From Diadema setosum (lineage: Eukaryota; Echinodermata; Echinoidea; Diadematoida; Diadematidae): DNA of 64,000 nucleotides. The notes below the pieces were generated by a model. The model searched no databases. It saw only the letters and a list, made by a program, of their open reading frames with translations, and was not told where the DNA came from. Made by a program: the position numbers and the translations under genes. This document shows, one piece after another, positions 46,134 through 60,075 of the stretch (its first letter is position 1; every line of letters starts with the position of its first letter). The stretch lies in contig CM067079.1 in assembly GCA_033980235.1 (NCBI GenBank), positions 28,004,062-28,068,061 of the forward strand, given 5' to 3'.

Positions 46134-49100
46134 GCCACCAGGCTTATTTTCTTCTCAACTACAGCTGCAAAGGACAAAGGTAATTTCATATCTCTCTCAG
46201 ACTCTCTCCCTCTCCACCCCTCCCCTTTTCATTTTCATCATTTTCAGTGTCATCTTCTTTATCTGCATTGTTCTCCATTTCTCATTCCTTCATTCTATCA
46301 TCCATCGATCTGCAGCTTTATCGTCGTTCGTTCTCAAATCATCACAGTCATCACCTGAGTATGGCATCCACGAAAACATAAGACCAACACATAAAACCAT
46401 CCAAACACAAAGTTGTTTTGTTTTTTTTGCATATTTTATTTCACTGATAACGTGATGTGCAAATGTCTTATTCTCAATACTTCCTAGATGCACAATATAA
46501 GATATACACAGAGCATTATACCACAGGCTCCTGTGTTCATCTGAGTTCCTAATTCATAATAATAACTTACAAAAGTTCGCTCTGTTCATAATGAAAAAGT
46601 AAATCAACGAAATTTATCAATATACTCATATAATTGTTTTCATCGTGGCATTACCCAATTCATAAAAATGGATACTAACAAAAGAGTATAATTTGTTTAG
46701 AAAAGGGAACATAATCATAATTTTCCTGACAATCTTCTGCACGTATCGTGCAGATTATTTTGCTGTGCAAATGTCAAACATTGGAGATGACGAAAGGCAA
46801 AAAAAAATCTATGCATGCTACAGCTCTTATTAGTGTCCATCTACTTTGGCTTGATGAGAGAGTTTAAGCACGGCTACTGCTATTCTACATACTGTATCTG
46901 CTGCTGCACATGTGTGATATGAATGAATATGAACCAAATGTTTGCAAAACTTTTTTTTTTCTTCAGTGCTTGCTGCTTTCTTACATTGCAAGAGAATTTC
47001 TACTTCTCATTTGTTTTGCTTGCTAGTCTTTCTTGTACTTGCCAACGAAACTTTTACCCAAATCAACTTTGACGACACTGAAAGTGACTACACCTAGAAG
47101 AAATATGAAGTAAGTCGCTTGCCTTACTTTTTTGTTCTTTTTTTGGACTTGAAAGTAGAAACAATTCGGGAATGATTCTCCTCGTAAAGCAGATGTAGTT
47201 CTGCCTCACACATTTACTTCATATAAATGCTTCAAAGTGTCCAATCTTAATCCTCATACAGTTACATTCCTCCCCTCCCCGAAAAAAAAAAGATACCGAG
47301 AAAAGATGCATCATTGCCCTTGTTTATTTCAAAAGGTGTGGAAACGATGCATTTGCACACAAACATATATAAGCTAACTTTGACAGCCTACTTTTCTGTG
47401 CAACAAAAGGTCATATAGCAAGATATTGGGCTCTCTAGCAGCTTACTTTCTCTACGAAAGAACAGAAAAAAAAAGAAAAATGATAAAATTACACTTCCGT
47501 TGACATTTGCATTGACTGGTGCCAGAAAGCAACAATGTATTACAGCATGTCATGAAGTAAATCTAATTACGCAAGTACATGGTATACTATCTCTGGAGAC
47601 TTCCGGAAACTGGGGAGATTTCGGGAATATTCTTAGACCCCTTCTTCATTTGATCATCAAACGAAATCTCCCTTCAACTGCCTCCCCCTTAAAAAAAAAA
47701 AACGAAAGAAAAATGTCTGTCTTGTTGCTTTATGACAGCACTTCCAATGAGATGAACAAGTGTTTGGAGCTGTTAGGTTACTTGGTTATATACACAATCT
47801 CTCAACACTGCCCGCAAACGACATGTTCCAGTACTATGTTCACGCTTGTCCAGTTAGTCCCCAGAGAGATTTTTGGTCCAGCAGAAGAACCAAAGCATAG
47901 GGGTTGCCTCAGAAACCATTTTGGATTCTTTTCTTCTTTTTTTTTTCAAGATACAGAGTCAAAGAAATGTATGGTCACACTATAATAGACCAGTTTACGA
48001 CATACATGGTACATCCCTTCCCCCAGGAATAGAAAGAGAAACAGTCACATGATATGCATAATTTGTTACGAGTTTCAGTTGTTCATGAAAGTCCAAAAGT
48101 TTGTCAGACATTTCTGCAATCAATGCAGGCAAGCATATATTCCATGTACTGTAGATTCTGAATATTAGCGAGGGTTTAAGTTCTGTGAATTTGGGGGGTA
48201 AAAAAAAAAAAAAGATTACAAATTGAACAACCAACGCAAATATCTCCCACTGGTTATGTATACAAGTCAGGTCCTTATTCAAACGGAATTACGGCTGTTT
48301 TTATTCCTTCACGGACTTTCCCTGATGATGAATTTACTGTGTCCTGCTTACAGGTAGTTCCTGTTTGCAATTTCAGCCACCAGTGAAACTGTCTTCGAAC
48401 TCCAGTTTGATATTCAGCATCTGCAGCATTTTATTACACAAAACATAAAACACTCTGGAAATGAATTACTACTTTCTGCTAGATCCTCAGGGAATATTCA
48501 TGCATGGATTTGAATTTATTAGCAAACTGGCCCACCACTGAAGAATGAGACAGACCTTTTTCCCGTATATGCAATCACATCATCTGAGCAAGTTTACACC
48601 TGCAATGCAAAAAAGAAACATTGTTTTCCCCAAGTTTCTCTTACGTTTTTGTAATTTTTCTTTTAAACTTAGACAATGGAGCATGGCTGGAAACTGGTTG
48701 GAATATTTGTGGTTTGCTGCCGAGGCTTTTCCCGGGCTGCATTGATTCCAGGCTTGGACCAAAAATCTCTCGGAACACGCTGGGACATTACGCACTGACG
48801 GTGACAGCGCGCAATGATTTCAATAACGACGACGAGTTTACCATACAAAATTTTCGTATACAACTTGTACCTTCCTCTCTCTATACAGGTCAAAAAATGC
48901 TGACAGGATATATATATATTTCTATATATATATATCTATTTATATATAAATATGTTACATACATCTTCAACTTTAAGGCAATACATACAATTTTTCCCCG
49001 TTAAACATTTTGTTTGTTTGCAAATTCATTAGAACATAGCTCTCACTGACCACATGGATGCAAAGGCTACACATTACCGTGTTGTAACATACTGCTGGGG

Positions 49101-49579
49101 AGACACGAGACTCAACGCAGCCTTTAATTGCGAGAAGCGGTCATAAACAAAAGACTGCACTCTGCGACTCGCTCAATCCGATAATAATTCCATTAGCTAC
49201 TTGTAAACACAAAACTTTATGAGGTTGCTTTGTTCCGACAGCACAATTCACTAGAATGCACAGAAGGACATAAAAACTATCGTGCGGGCAATAAAAGTCT
49301 TTCATAAAGCTCTTAAATCTTGTCATACATGTACTTCTTTCTAGATAGTGTGTGGCAACATAATTAGTGTCTGGGTAAGAGTTTAAAAACAAGACTGCCT
49401 CTTGTTGGTTGAAAACTGAGAACGAGGAAGCATTTAATTTTTTTTTTTTTGTTAAATTCCTTTCCATCGATTAGCTTGCTAAGTGCAGCCTTGCGCCCCT
49501 ACCTACTGTACTTATTGTACATGACATACGGTTCATACAAGCATTACAATGGCGACAGATGTTGCAATGTGATAACATA

Positions 49580-49754
49580 CCAGGAGCGGATCCAGGAATT
49601 CTATAAAGGGGAGGTATCTTTGCAAAATTATAGTGGGGGGGGGGTGCATGTGCCCCCATTTTTTCTTTTTATTCATTTTGTTTGTTTGTTTTTTTTTTTA
49701 AATATGGGGGGGGGGGGCGTGTGCTTGGTGCGCCCCCGCCTGGATCCACCACTG
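49580..49754. mobile_element. hAT-like MITE, 'caggagcggatccagg' family, copy 2
   Basis: 'caggagcggatccagg' and 'cctggatccaccactg' are inverted ends. The interior is G-run and T-run rich. Sister of 11831-12005. Confidence 0.65.
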
Positions 49755-50518
49755 CATATGCATACCTAAAATCACACACCATGTCTTCATGAACTCTAAT
49801 TTGATGCTAAGGAGGCTTCACCAGACGGTCTGGCATCCAAGTGTGACATTCAAGCCGAGTTTGGGCGAGATGCCCATTGAGATGACGGAAAATATGGGGC
49901 AGGGAAATGCCACGGACGTAACGCCCCCACGATCACACAGTCTCATAATGAACACTGATCACTTTTCACGGCAAACACGCCTTACTTGGAAGAACTAGAG
50001 CTGGTGGACTCTCTCACAATCTGAAAATAATCTAAATCTATCACCTTGTAAAAAATGCAACGACAATTAAATGAACAAAACAAAACAGGCTGTAACACAT
50101 CCCCAGAAACAAACAATACAATCTAGTTTGCATAATTATCGCTTATAACTCAAAGTAAAAGCATTAATCGACTGTCTGACTTTTTTTTTGTTTGAGAGCA
50201 CCTTCTTTAATTGAAACCAAATTGTATAGTTTAGATGGTTTCCACTTTATAGTGTTTCATTAAGACATCAATCAATAAATCAAATGACGGCTTTTGCTTC
50301 ACACAGTAACAGTACCTCCAGCGATAATTACTTTTTCAAGAAAGCAGCAGGCATCTTCACTTTTACTTTCGACTTCCCTTTAACAACCCCTCTCCTAATC
50401 TCTTTTCTATCATTTTGCATTCCTCCCTGCCCGGTCCTCATCCTCAAGTTTTATACTCCTACAAACCACTTTTTTCTTCATATTAATGGATTCTTGCGTT
50501 GAGTTGTTTATTTTCACA

Positions 50519-51046
50519 ACCGATTGACAAATTTAATGCCCCGTCACTGATGCAAATAATAAGCATCGATTATTCCGTGTCTGAGTAGTAGTCATGATAA
50601 AAAATCACTTAGCAGACATACTCGGGATGGACTTGAACTGACTATTGTACAAGTGGAAATTTTCGCGGTGTTGAAATTTTCACGCATTTCGCGCAACCAG
50701 AAGCTAGCTCGATAAATAAAAGCACGAGAATATTTTTGCATGCCATGTGTTCCCGTAGTCAATGTTCTAATTCCGCGGAATTAAAAGCATGCGAAACTCT
50801 TCTCACCGAGCCAAGCGCGAAAAATTAGTCGCGCGAAAATATCCACTTTTACAGTATCTCCTGATTGTTAGACAGGCGTCACATGAACTGGACTGCCGAA
50901 CTTGCGCCCGACAGCTAGTGTTGGTTCTCGTCCTTATAGAGTATGTATGCCCATGATTTTTTTTTATTATGGCTACTACTAAAACACAGAATAATGGATT
51001 CCAATTCTTGTTGAGGAAGAGCAATTTGTCAATAACATGCAATAAA
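50519..51046. mobile_element. second, degenerate tRNA-like foldback, interrupted by a MITE
   Basis: 'gtagtcatgataaaaaatca', 'tactcggga', 'agacaggcgtca', 'gcgcccgacagctagtg', 'atggctactactaaaacaca' and 'gcaatttgtcaat' follow the order found at 45779-46133. The left half is broken by the 50643-50857 MITE. Confidence 0.65.
50643..50857. mobile_element. Tc1/mariner-like MITE, CTGTAAAAGTGGA family, copy 2
   Basis: TA|TTGTACAAGTGGA ... TCCACTTTTACAG|TA, with the family interior 'gcgcatttcgcgcaaccaga' diverged by one base. Inserted inside the degenerate tRNA-like foldback. Confidence 0.8.
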
Positions 51047-54000
51047 AATACTCTTTTCTAACCCACCATTTCTTCAGGATTCACCTAGATTGCACCGATT
51101 CAGTTATGACCCTTTCTCTATTTCTATCTCTTTGTTTACTATCAAAATGTTCAATCAGCATAAAAGCTCATATGAAAGCAGCAAAGGGGAAAACATTACC
51201 GACACAGTTAAAAAATTTGTGTCCAATCCTCCTTCCCAATGAAGTCTCTACCTCAGAATCATCATCTTTCAAAAATCATCTTTATATTTCGCACTCAAGG
51301 GAAAGATGTCGGCGCAAAATTCCTCTCCATGTAAACTCACTGTACTTCATCAGTTTCTACAAGTCTGTGTGATCTGGAGTGTCACTGCCCGGCAAATCGA
51401 AAGCGGTCGTCCTCAAGGGCCTGCGTTGGCGTAGTAAAATGCCGTAAAGTTAACTTGCTTGCACCATCTTCTCAATCTCAAGAAAGCTGAGTAGATTGAA
51501 CTGTGAGCATCGAGTTGGAACAAAACCTGCACCAAAGAGCACGGCCTGATAACTTAACACAGCACATCGCTGCCAGGACATATCCGCGACACAATGGTCA
51601 TCATCCCATGAAGACAGTTGCTTGGCCAAAATTGGCTCTGGACACACTGACTGTCCACTGACCACTCAGGGAGCAACAACCTTTTGTTTGTGGTGGAAGG
51701 GGGTTAATGCTGCTATTCACGAAAGATCAAGTGCATCTTAAAGGCTTGCCCAAATGTCTGTACATTTTTTCACGAAACTCTTGATTACCACAAGCCTTGC
51801 CACCTTGCATGTGCTCGATTGATGTGACATGTCGAACAAGGTGATGTATACTACATGGATATATCACTCATTTCATGTGACTTATATGTGATGGTACAGT
51901 GTATTCGACCCCAAGTGGTAAAAAAAAACTATGGGGTTTAGCAAGGTGCACCAAGCCTAACATACTAACAGTCCTTATTACAGTCCGGATTACCTGATTT
52001 GAGAAACAAATTGAATTTCAAAGGAAAACAATAGTGTCGGTAGAGATATGACTTCAAGACTTCGGAAAGAAAGAAAAAAAATTTACTCATCAAGAACGTG
52101 AAAGCGCTACATACATTTCTCCTCGCAACGATTTCCTGTATTGATGGCAAGCTGTTTCTAGCTATTTACACGTGGCATTTCGATGCATACCACCTTGTGT
52201 TGGCACTACTGATAAATAGGTGACTGCAATAAAAATGTGCAGAGGGTGCAGATTTGGGCACATACAGTATTTCGAAATTCCTTCCGTATTCAAAATTTTT
52301 GACATTGCATCAATTCATCTAAAAAAAAAAGAAATCGCATTCTGTTTGATTTCGTTTGATATTCTGAAATCAGAGACAAAAATTTCTCTCTTGTGTGTGT
52401 TTATACATTTAGGTGAATTCACATCTTTCCTGTATACTTTTGACATGATATAACTGCATTGAGAAAGCAGCTTAAAAGCAGAGCCTGGTATACTCTATAC
52501 AGTGATAGTAATCCATGGATGCCAACTTTGTTACAGCAATGCAATATTCTCAGGGCTGAAAAGGCATATTTCTTTATAACGAAAAAGTAATTTTACCTTC
52601 CCTGCTGTAGACATGTGCAGTAATACAATTGGATAAAACAGAACTTTCAAATTAAACCTGCAGTATTTTTGGCAAAAAAAAAAGAGTACAAAATACTGCC
52701 CTCCCCCCCCCCCCCAAAAAAAAAAAAAGTTACAGCTGGCGTCTCTGGCATTCCATACCCTTGCCACAGTGTGGGACCACAGGGAAACGACCCCACCCTA
52801 ACCACATCCAAAATATGATGACCAAGATACAATGAAATGCATATTCCTTTCTCCTCTTCTTTTTTTCTTTTTTTTTTAAATTCAATATGTGAAGCGTCTT
52901 GGGAAGCAATCATGACCCATACCATACGTCATCATTCACATAGTAAATGGTACATCAGAAGCATATTGCAAAACACATGATACTTCAAGTAAAAACATAT
53001 GCATTACAAAAAATAAACAGACTCTTTCACTTTTTTCGGTGGTTTGGTTCAGCAAAGATGTGGTGCAAGTATGGTTTGCTTTAAAAAAAAAAAGACGAAG
53101 TAAAAACTTTAAACCATCAGATATTCAAGTTTTGTCTTGTTCAATGAAAAGATTAAATTATCTAGTAAAACAGTCAGTGTCCATTTAATGCTGTGGTCAC
53201 TCTTTGAGTGACTATATGATGCTAATACAATGAACATCAAAATTTGACCTTTGACCTCCCCTAAGATATTCTGAATTACTGAGATATCGCTGATACAGCG
53301 ACCCTGTTCAAACAGAATAATCACGCTTAGCCCACTGCATCCACTTTTGTGTGCATGTTACAATCATTGTGACCCCGATATAACAAAAATTGTGGTATAT
53401 TGAAATTATTTCACCCAGCCTCCAATAATTTTGCTAAAATGAACATCCTCATTGCAAAAATTATTGCAAATTTTTGAACCAACTACCTACAAGATGCAAG
53501 AAAATTTCACAGCCGAAGGAAATGTAAAATTGTGGAAACAGTGACACGGAATAAAAGGTAACAGATCAAGCAAATTGTCCAACTTTTAAGCATACACTTC
53601 TTTGAATCTTGCTCGTTCTGGAACGCTTGCAGGAGTTGATCCCCACGGTGGATGCAAACACACCTGGTCCTGTTCCTTCAAACTCTGCATGAAATTTGAA
53701 TGTAGAAGGGTGTTGACTCAACTGAAACCGATGCACCGCAGTTACACTCTTCTGCGTTGTTTCACGATCACAATGCTTATAGTAGTGAACGAGGAATAAG
53801 ACTCAGTCATATCACAGAGCTAAGGGCCACTCACATCACAGCGGCTTTTTCAAGCAAAATGTCATTGAGAGTTTGTGAGGTACGTTCCAATTCTGCACAT
53901 TCTCTGCATTAACTGAGGAAACGGGTGATCGACTCATGGCTAACTCCAATAAAAAGATCACTTAAAATACGCTAACTGGTCCTTGCAACATATTGCTTTC

Positions 54001-54179
54001 AAATGAGCTAAAGAAACACTAAAAATTCACAAGTGGACCCACGGTCAGATGACAAACATAAATTCAAAAGAATGTGCCAATGAGGAAAATTGTAGGCTGA
54101 AACAAAAAATGCACTTTTTCAACTCCTTCCTCATTTTTTTCTTCCCTCAATTCTCTTCCCACAGTTAGGTCTACGCGTG

Positions 54180-54351
54180 TCATAAGTTTGTCTCGTCAAA
54201 CTTGTCGTATTTCGCGATGGAGTGTCTGACGGATGTCTCCAGTCTCCGCCGTGCCTTCCGTTCGTCGTCCAAATACGTCTTGAGACGTTTTGTCTCATCC
54301 ATCAGGTCCTTGACCTGGTCTCGCAGGGCGTACACTGTGTCCACTAGGGTC
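54180..54351 (-). CDS. PIX-family Rho GEF (ARHGEF7/ARHGEF6 homologue), terminal coiled-coil exon
   Basis: The acceptor tctctttaccacccag ends at 54352. The first base completes the AAG codon begun in the previous exon, and the frame runs 56 codons to TGA at 54182-54180. The sequence starts [13 protein letters not shown], the invariant start of the PIX C-terminal coiled coil. It continues as a charged heptad helix ([20 protein letters not shown]) and ends in DETNL. In vertebrate beta-PIX the coiled coil trimerises the protein, and the ending DETNL is the ligand for Shank and Scribble PDZ domains. DETNL rather than the alpha-PIX ending makes it beta-PIX-like. PIX activates Rac1/Cdc42 and scaffolds PAK and GIT at focal adhesions. 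The GEF, SH3 and PH parts lie beyond base 64000. Confidence 0.94.
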
Positions 54352-54397
54352 CTGGGTGGTAAAGAGAAATAGATTGATACAGTTTAGGTAGATAACT

Positions 54398-55342
54398 GCA
54401 TGGATGGATGGATGGATGGATGGATGGATGGATAAATGGATGGATAGATAAATGGAAAGGTTGGAAAGATGGATGGATGGATGGATAGATAAATGGAAAG
54501 ATTGGATAGATGATTGGATGGATGGATAGATAAATGGAAAGATTGGATAGATGGATGGATGGATGGATGGATAGATAAATGGAAAGATTGGATAGATGGA
54601 TGGATGGATGGATGGATGGATAGATAAATGGAAAGATTGGATAGATGGATGGATGGATGGATAGATAAATGGAAAGATTGGATAGATGGATGGATGGATG
54701 GATGGATAAATGGAAAGATTGGATAGATGGATGGATGGATGGATAGATAAATGGAAAGATTGGATAGATGGATGGATGGATGGATGGATAGATAAATGGA
54801 AAGATTGGATAGATGGATGGATGGATAAAAATAGATAAATGGAAAGGTTGGAAAGATGGATGGATGGATAAAAATAGATAAATAGAAAGGTTGGAAAGAT
54901 GGATGGATGGATGGATAAATGGAAAGATTAGATAGATGGATGGATGGATGGATAAAAATAGATAAATGGAAAGGTTGGAAAGATGGATGGATGGATGGAT
55001 GGATAGATAAATGGAAAGATTGGATAGATGATTGGATGGATGGATGGACAGATGAATGGATGAATAGATGGATAGATAAATGAAAAGATTGGATAAATAG
55101 ACAGATGGATGGATGGATAGGTATATGGATAGGTAGAAGGATGGATGGATAGGTGGAAATATTGATGTATGGATAGATGGATGGATAGATGGATGAAGAG
55201 ATGGATAGATAAATGAAAAGATTGGATAAATAGACGGATGGATGGATGGATAGGTAGATGGATAGGTAGAAGGATGGATGGATAGGTGGAAATATTGATG
55301 TATGGATAGATGGATGGATAGATGGATGGATAGATAAATGGA
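54398..55342. repeat. about 950-bp GATG/GATA array with higher-order units
   Basis: The sequence is 'gatggatggata' tetramers punctuated by 'gataaatggaaagattggat'. This makes higher-order units of about 55-65 bp repeated a dozen or more times, with block variants ('ggaaaggttggaaag', 'gaaaagattggataaatag'). Two larger blocks near 55080 and 55210 are themselves duplicated. Minus-strand frames of 357 and 367 codons here are repeat artefacts (Ser-Ile-His-Pro). It begins 45 bp upstream of the PIX terminal exon acceptor. Confidence 0.97.
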
Positions 55343-57902
55343 TAGACAGATGAATAGATGGAAAACAGACATCAAGAGAGATAAGAGAAAAGAGAAGACG
55401 AAGACAGACACAATCACAGTGATAAATATAGAAAAAGAAAGACCTCCAAAATTGCAGATGTTCTTTTGTGATTAATGCAATTTCCAACTCAAATTGTAAT
55501 TTGACACGAGTTTAACAGCACAATTAGTTTGAAAACTTTTTTGCAAATGCTCAAAATTATTTCTCCATTAGGTGTAAGTTATTTGATTTCCTGGATAGGA
55601 CCACTCACAAAAATGGTAGTTCAGGAAGGAGGTATGCACCTGAGGATATTGTTTTCTTGGTCAGGAGGGCTTTAAAGGGGTGTATCAATCATCCAAATAA
55701 ACAGATCATTGCCTTGCAGGCATTTCACATCTTCAAAATACATTCATTGTTGTAGCTACACATTACACATTATGATTTATTGAAAACAAAAACAGTGAAG
55801 AATCAAGAAAAATACAAATTCTCACAAACATATACACACATAAGATTAAAACAGTAGTACATGGTATGTTGTTGGTAAGTTTAGGGGAAGGGGTTAAAAA
55901 GGTTAAGAGTTAAGAGTAAGAAATTCTCCCCCCCCCCCAAAAAAAAAAAAAAAAAGAAAAGAAAAAAGAGGAATTGTGAAAAAAAAAAATTCTGAAATGA
56001 TACAAGTCTATTCTTCATTAAAACTTTTCTTAGTTTAAATTTTCCCTTTTCAACTGAAATCACTGATGTTACTAAAAATGTCTACCTACATTCACAAGAC
56101 AACTGTTAAAAAGAACCATAAGGAAAATAGCAAACCTTACATTTAATCAACAGCTAACATATGTTCAGGAAATGCAGAGAAAGCACTCTGAAGAAACATG
56201 TAATTCCAAATATGATACAAACATTGCTCCCTTCTTTTCTTACCTTATCATATTTTAGCACAAAATGAAGAAAATTGATGGTAACGTTAAGCAAAAAACA
56301 TGACTAATAATCGAATAATCCAAACACAAGAGATTCTGACAGAGATGTGTAAACAATGCAGTAAAATGCCTGCGGTGTGGAAAATGCATGATGTGCATGA
56401 GAGCAATGAAACAAGCAAACAAACAAACAAACATTCAAACAGACAGATGTACTTACAGATCAAAAAACACAAAACACATGCAAAGTTGTAGCATGCACCA
56501 AATTAGGCAACAGAGAAATAACTGGATTGAGGCAAAAAACAAACAAACGAACAACCCCACAAACAAACAAACAAAGTAATTTACATATTCTGTATAATTT
56601 TCAATGTCCATGCTGGTTAATTGCTGGGATGTCTTGTGCAAATATGCAGATCAGTAGAGATATGGCTTAGTTTTTGTTCGAGTGACTTTTACAGTTTTCA
56701 CTTGCAAAGAATCAGCAAACTTAATATATACTTAATTGGTATATCATTATTTAAGAGGCTTGGAATACATGAGTGTAGATATATCTAAAAGAGAAAGAGA
56801 AAAACACAATAAAAGAGAAAAACACAATAAGAGAGAGAGAGAAAAAAAAAACCACAATAAGATGCATGTTTGAATTTGCCCTCTGGAGACCCCATGATGG
56901 GTCTGAATCCACTGACAAATGTGGATTAATACAGTATAAAAGTCTTGGCCAAGACTAGTGCATGCCCATGACTTATCATTTTGCCAAGATAGCTATGTGT
57001 GCAGTAACATTTCTCGAGCAGTGAAACTTGGCTGAAAGATCCTTATCAAAGCAATTAAGCAAAAGGTGAAAAAAAAGTATTACAAAAGAAGAAGAAGAAG
57101 AAGAAAAACAGATTGTTTAATGAATTATGCACAGAATTAAAAGAAAGGGTGTATGTGTGATAACTGTGTGTTACTTGCAATGTATATGTGTTACCAGATG
57201 CAAAGGGAACACAAATCATTAATTGCAACAAAATCAAAATATCGAAAGCAGGCATGTTCCTTCTAGATGTACATGATAAGATCTTATTTGATTGTTTGTG
57301 AATTTGTTTGTTTTAGTCTGGTACTTAAATCTCAGTGAAAGACTTGATGAACCTTTCTAAACAAAAAGTATGATTCCCATATAACATAAATTCTGTTGAC
57401 GCCATACCTTTGTCATTATTCTGCTAAGTCATTACTATATTGAAACAAACGGTAAATACACCTGTATATAAAAACAACAAAGACAATATCCCACAGCAGA
57501 CCACTCTGAAAACCAGCCTTTGGCTGATGAGTGTGTTCCACCCCATGAGTGGAAAATAGAAATTGAATTGAATCGACTGAATCATAGCGAGTACATCAAA
57601 TCCGTCTTGCCAAGTCAAGTGACAGTACAGCTCGAACCCTGTGTGGTCACTCTCCAAGAACTACAAGGCTTGATTTTTCTCCCAAATTTATCTATCTATT
57701 TATATAAAATATATCTACCTATCTAATCACCTACCACCTAAGTCGAATCCAAAGGGACCAGAAAGGTCCTCCGACATATGTGAATTTCAACTCACACAGC
57801 AGAATTAACATGTTTATATCCATCTGGGATAGAATTTTTCTCCAACTTAAATATCTATCAAAAACAAAAAATTTGTGTGATGTCAACTTTGATGAGATTA
57901 AC

Positions 57903-58153
57903 TTTATCCATCTATCTATCTATCTATCCATCTAATCATCTATCTATCTATCTATCCATCTATCTATCCATCTATCTATCCATCTATATATCTATCAATC
58001 TATCTATCTATCTATCTATCCATCTATCTATCTATCTATCTATCTATTCATCTATCCATCTATCTATCTATCCATCTATCTATCTATCCATCTATCTATC
58101 TATCCATCTATCTATCTATCTATCTATCCATCCATCCATCCATCCATCCATCC

Positions 58154-58185
<32 letters not shown>

Positions 58186-58216
58186 GTCTATCTACTATCT
58201 ATCTGCTATCTATCTA

Positions 58217-58267
<51 letters not shown>

Positions 58268-58298
58268 CCTACCTACCTACCTACCTACCTATCTATCT
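57903..58298. repeat. (CTAT)n / (CCAT)n array
   Basis: About 400 bp of CTAT tetramers with CCAT and CTAC blocks. The open frame across it is an artefact. Confidence 0.97.
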
Positions 58299-58395
58299 TA
58301 CATTTCTTCTTTGTTTACTTTATCTATTTATCCCTCAATCAGTCTACATACACACATACATCTGTTGAGGGATGACATCTGCACTAGTTTCCACA

Positions 58396-58748
58396 CACCC
58401 TGCGTTCACATTGTCCCCCGCGCCGCGGGGAAAGTCCCGAGCTGTGGGACTTTCTCCTCCAAAACCATAATGTGAACGCTCGCTGGGACTTGTCCCCTCG
58501 TCCCCGCGAATCAAGTCGGGTACGGGGACAAGATTTGGAGGGGAGAGTGACCTTGGGGCGAAATTGATAGCGTCCAGCTGTGGTCATCAAATGTGCGCAT
58601 GCGCTGTGCCTGGCAGAGCTCGCCCAAAGCTCCAATTGCCCCCACAGCTCGGGGACAGATGAGATACCAATGTGAACGGTCAGTCGTAAAAAAGATAAGA
58701 TCTCTTGAGGCTGTCCCCGCGGCGCAGGGGACAATGTGAACGCGGTGT
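58396..58748. mobile_element. GC-rich foldback MITE, 'tgcgttcacattgtccc' termini
   Basis: The left end 'ctgcgttcacattgtcccc' is mirrored by 'ggggacaatgtgaacgcgg', with internal 'aatgtgaacg' and 'gggacttgtcccc' repeats. About 350 bp. The minus-strand ORFs inside are not coding. Confidence 0.8.
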
Positions 58749-60075
58749 TTGTTGACCTGATACATTGTTCAGGGCAGTTCTACAAAGGCTATCAAGCTAA
58801 AGTATGGCTAAATGAAAAATTCCTCTGTTTTGGAGGAAAGAGAAAATTTATAAAAAATAACAAGATGAACAAATAAACAAAATGTTTCACGAGTATTCAT
58901 TCTGAAGCACTCAACTCATTCTGATCAACTCAATTCATTGATGAAAACAAGCAAAAATGGCTATCACTGCTCATGCAATAAAAGTCTGGGCACCAAACCT
59001 CCTTGGCTACACTGGCAAGCAGTCTGTTGCACAGATGTGAAATGCATGTATCACAAACATCACCCATACTTTGTCTTTTGTCTTGCTAGCAGACCATCAG
59101 TTGGGAAGGACAGAAGTGCTACAATCCCTGATTTTGTAGGGACGGACTATAACGATACATCCTCCTGACATAAGCAGTGTCGCAGACTTCAGAGTTCTCT
59201 AAAAATTCTATAAATTCTTGACTTGCATACAAGTGTACATATACTAGTAACTGCATGTTTTAGCATATTCGTGATGACTAAAATCTCTATACCTGCATGC
59301 GCAATTATTCAAGTTTAGTACTAATTATTCAGAGCTGTCAATCTCCACAAGTAAAGAATCATACTGATGCATACTATTCTTAAGAAAACCCCGTTACTCC
59401 CTCCCTCCCCCCCCAAAAAAAAAAAAAATGAAAAGAGAACAGAATAAAAAAGAAAAAAAAAAGAAATATTTTTTTTCTTGATATCGCACAAACAAAGCAT
59501 GCTGAATTAATAACTAGAAAAAACTAAATTTTTTACTTCAAACCATACTATGTTCGTTTGGATAAAGAATTAGCATAACAAATACAATGTATGATTAAAA
59601 CATGCTATATACATGTTGTAGCAGTAGGCAGCTCAGATATCAAAATATATTTCTTTCAAATAGCCAGCACTTGCTCTTTTGTTTCTGGACACTACACAAT
59701 GCACTGATGTTCTGATACATTCTAGAAAGAAGACATTTTGGCATGTTTTCATCCCTCATAAATATATATTGCTTGCATTACGGTTGGCCAAGTAGGGAAA
59801 GCTTTCTGCTGGCATTCAAAGTTACGGAGTAACCATTGTTGCACAGGTGAGTGATTACAATCCTGGGACATGCGTTGCTATGGAAACTGGTCCAGTGAGA
59901 ATGCACGAAACAGATCGACAAGACTGCAAGACAGACAGACATGCTAAACATGCTTTTCAAGAACAACACTCAACAACGGGTCAGCAGGCAGTTGGAACGG
60001 GAGGGCAAGACTGGACAAGGAGGCAAGCAAAGGCGGTCAAGGACAGTCAAGGAAACGGGCAGTTGGGGGCCTTAC

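Larger units (their letters stand above)
46134..54179 (-). other. 3' flank or possible long 3' UTR of the PIX gene
   Basis: Downstream of the PIX stop codon there is no further supported exon on either strand. Candidate minus-strand AATAAA signals exist, for example near 50505, 47325 and 46434; the last ('gaaataaaatatgc') is followed by a T/G-rich downstream stretch. If used, it would give a 3' UTR of about 7.7 kb. Apart from the elements listed separately the DNA is unique-looking and AT-rich, with poly-A/T and some poly-C/G runs. The longest plus-strand ORF (47500-47985) is judged chance. Confidence 0.35.

Noticed and set aside
47500..47985. 161-codon plus-strand ORF, the longest non-repeat frame
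   Set aside because: It starts at TTG, contains A- and T-run encoded Lys and Phe stretches, has no recognisable motif and no splice context. Likely chance.
54344..55487. Two minus-strand ORFs of 357 and 367 codons
   Set aside because: They consist of Ser-Ile-His-Pro/Leu repeats produced by the tetranucleotide array. One overlaps the intron side of the PIX acceptor, so they are not genes.
7900..58300. CRISPR-like arrays
   Set aside because: The repeats are microsatellites or minisatellites without unique spacers of fixed length, in an animal genome.
57877..58368. 163-codon plus-strand ORF
   Set aside because: Direct translation of the (CTAT)n array.
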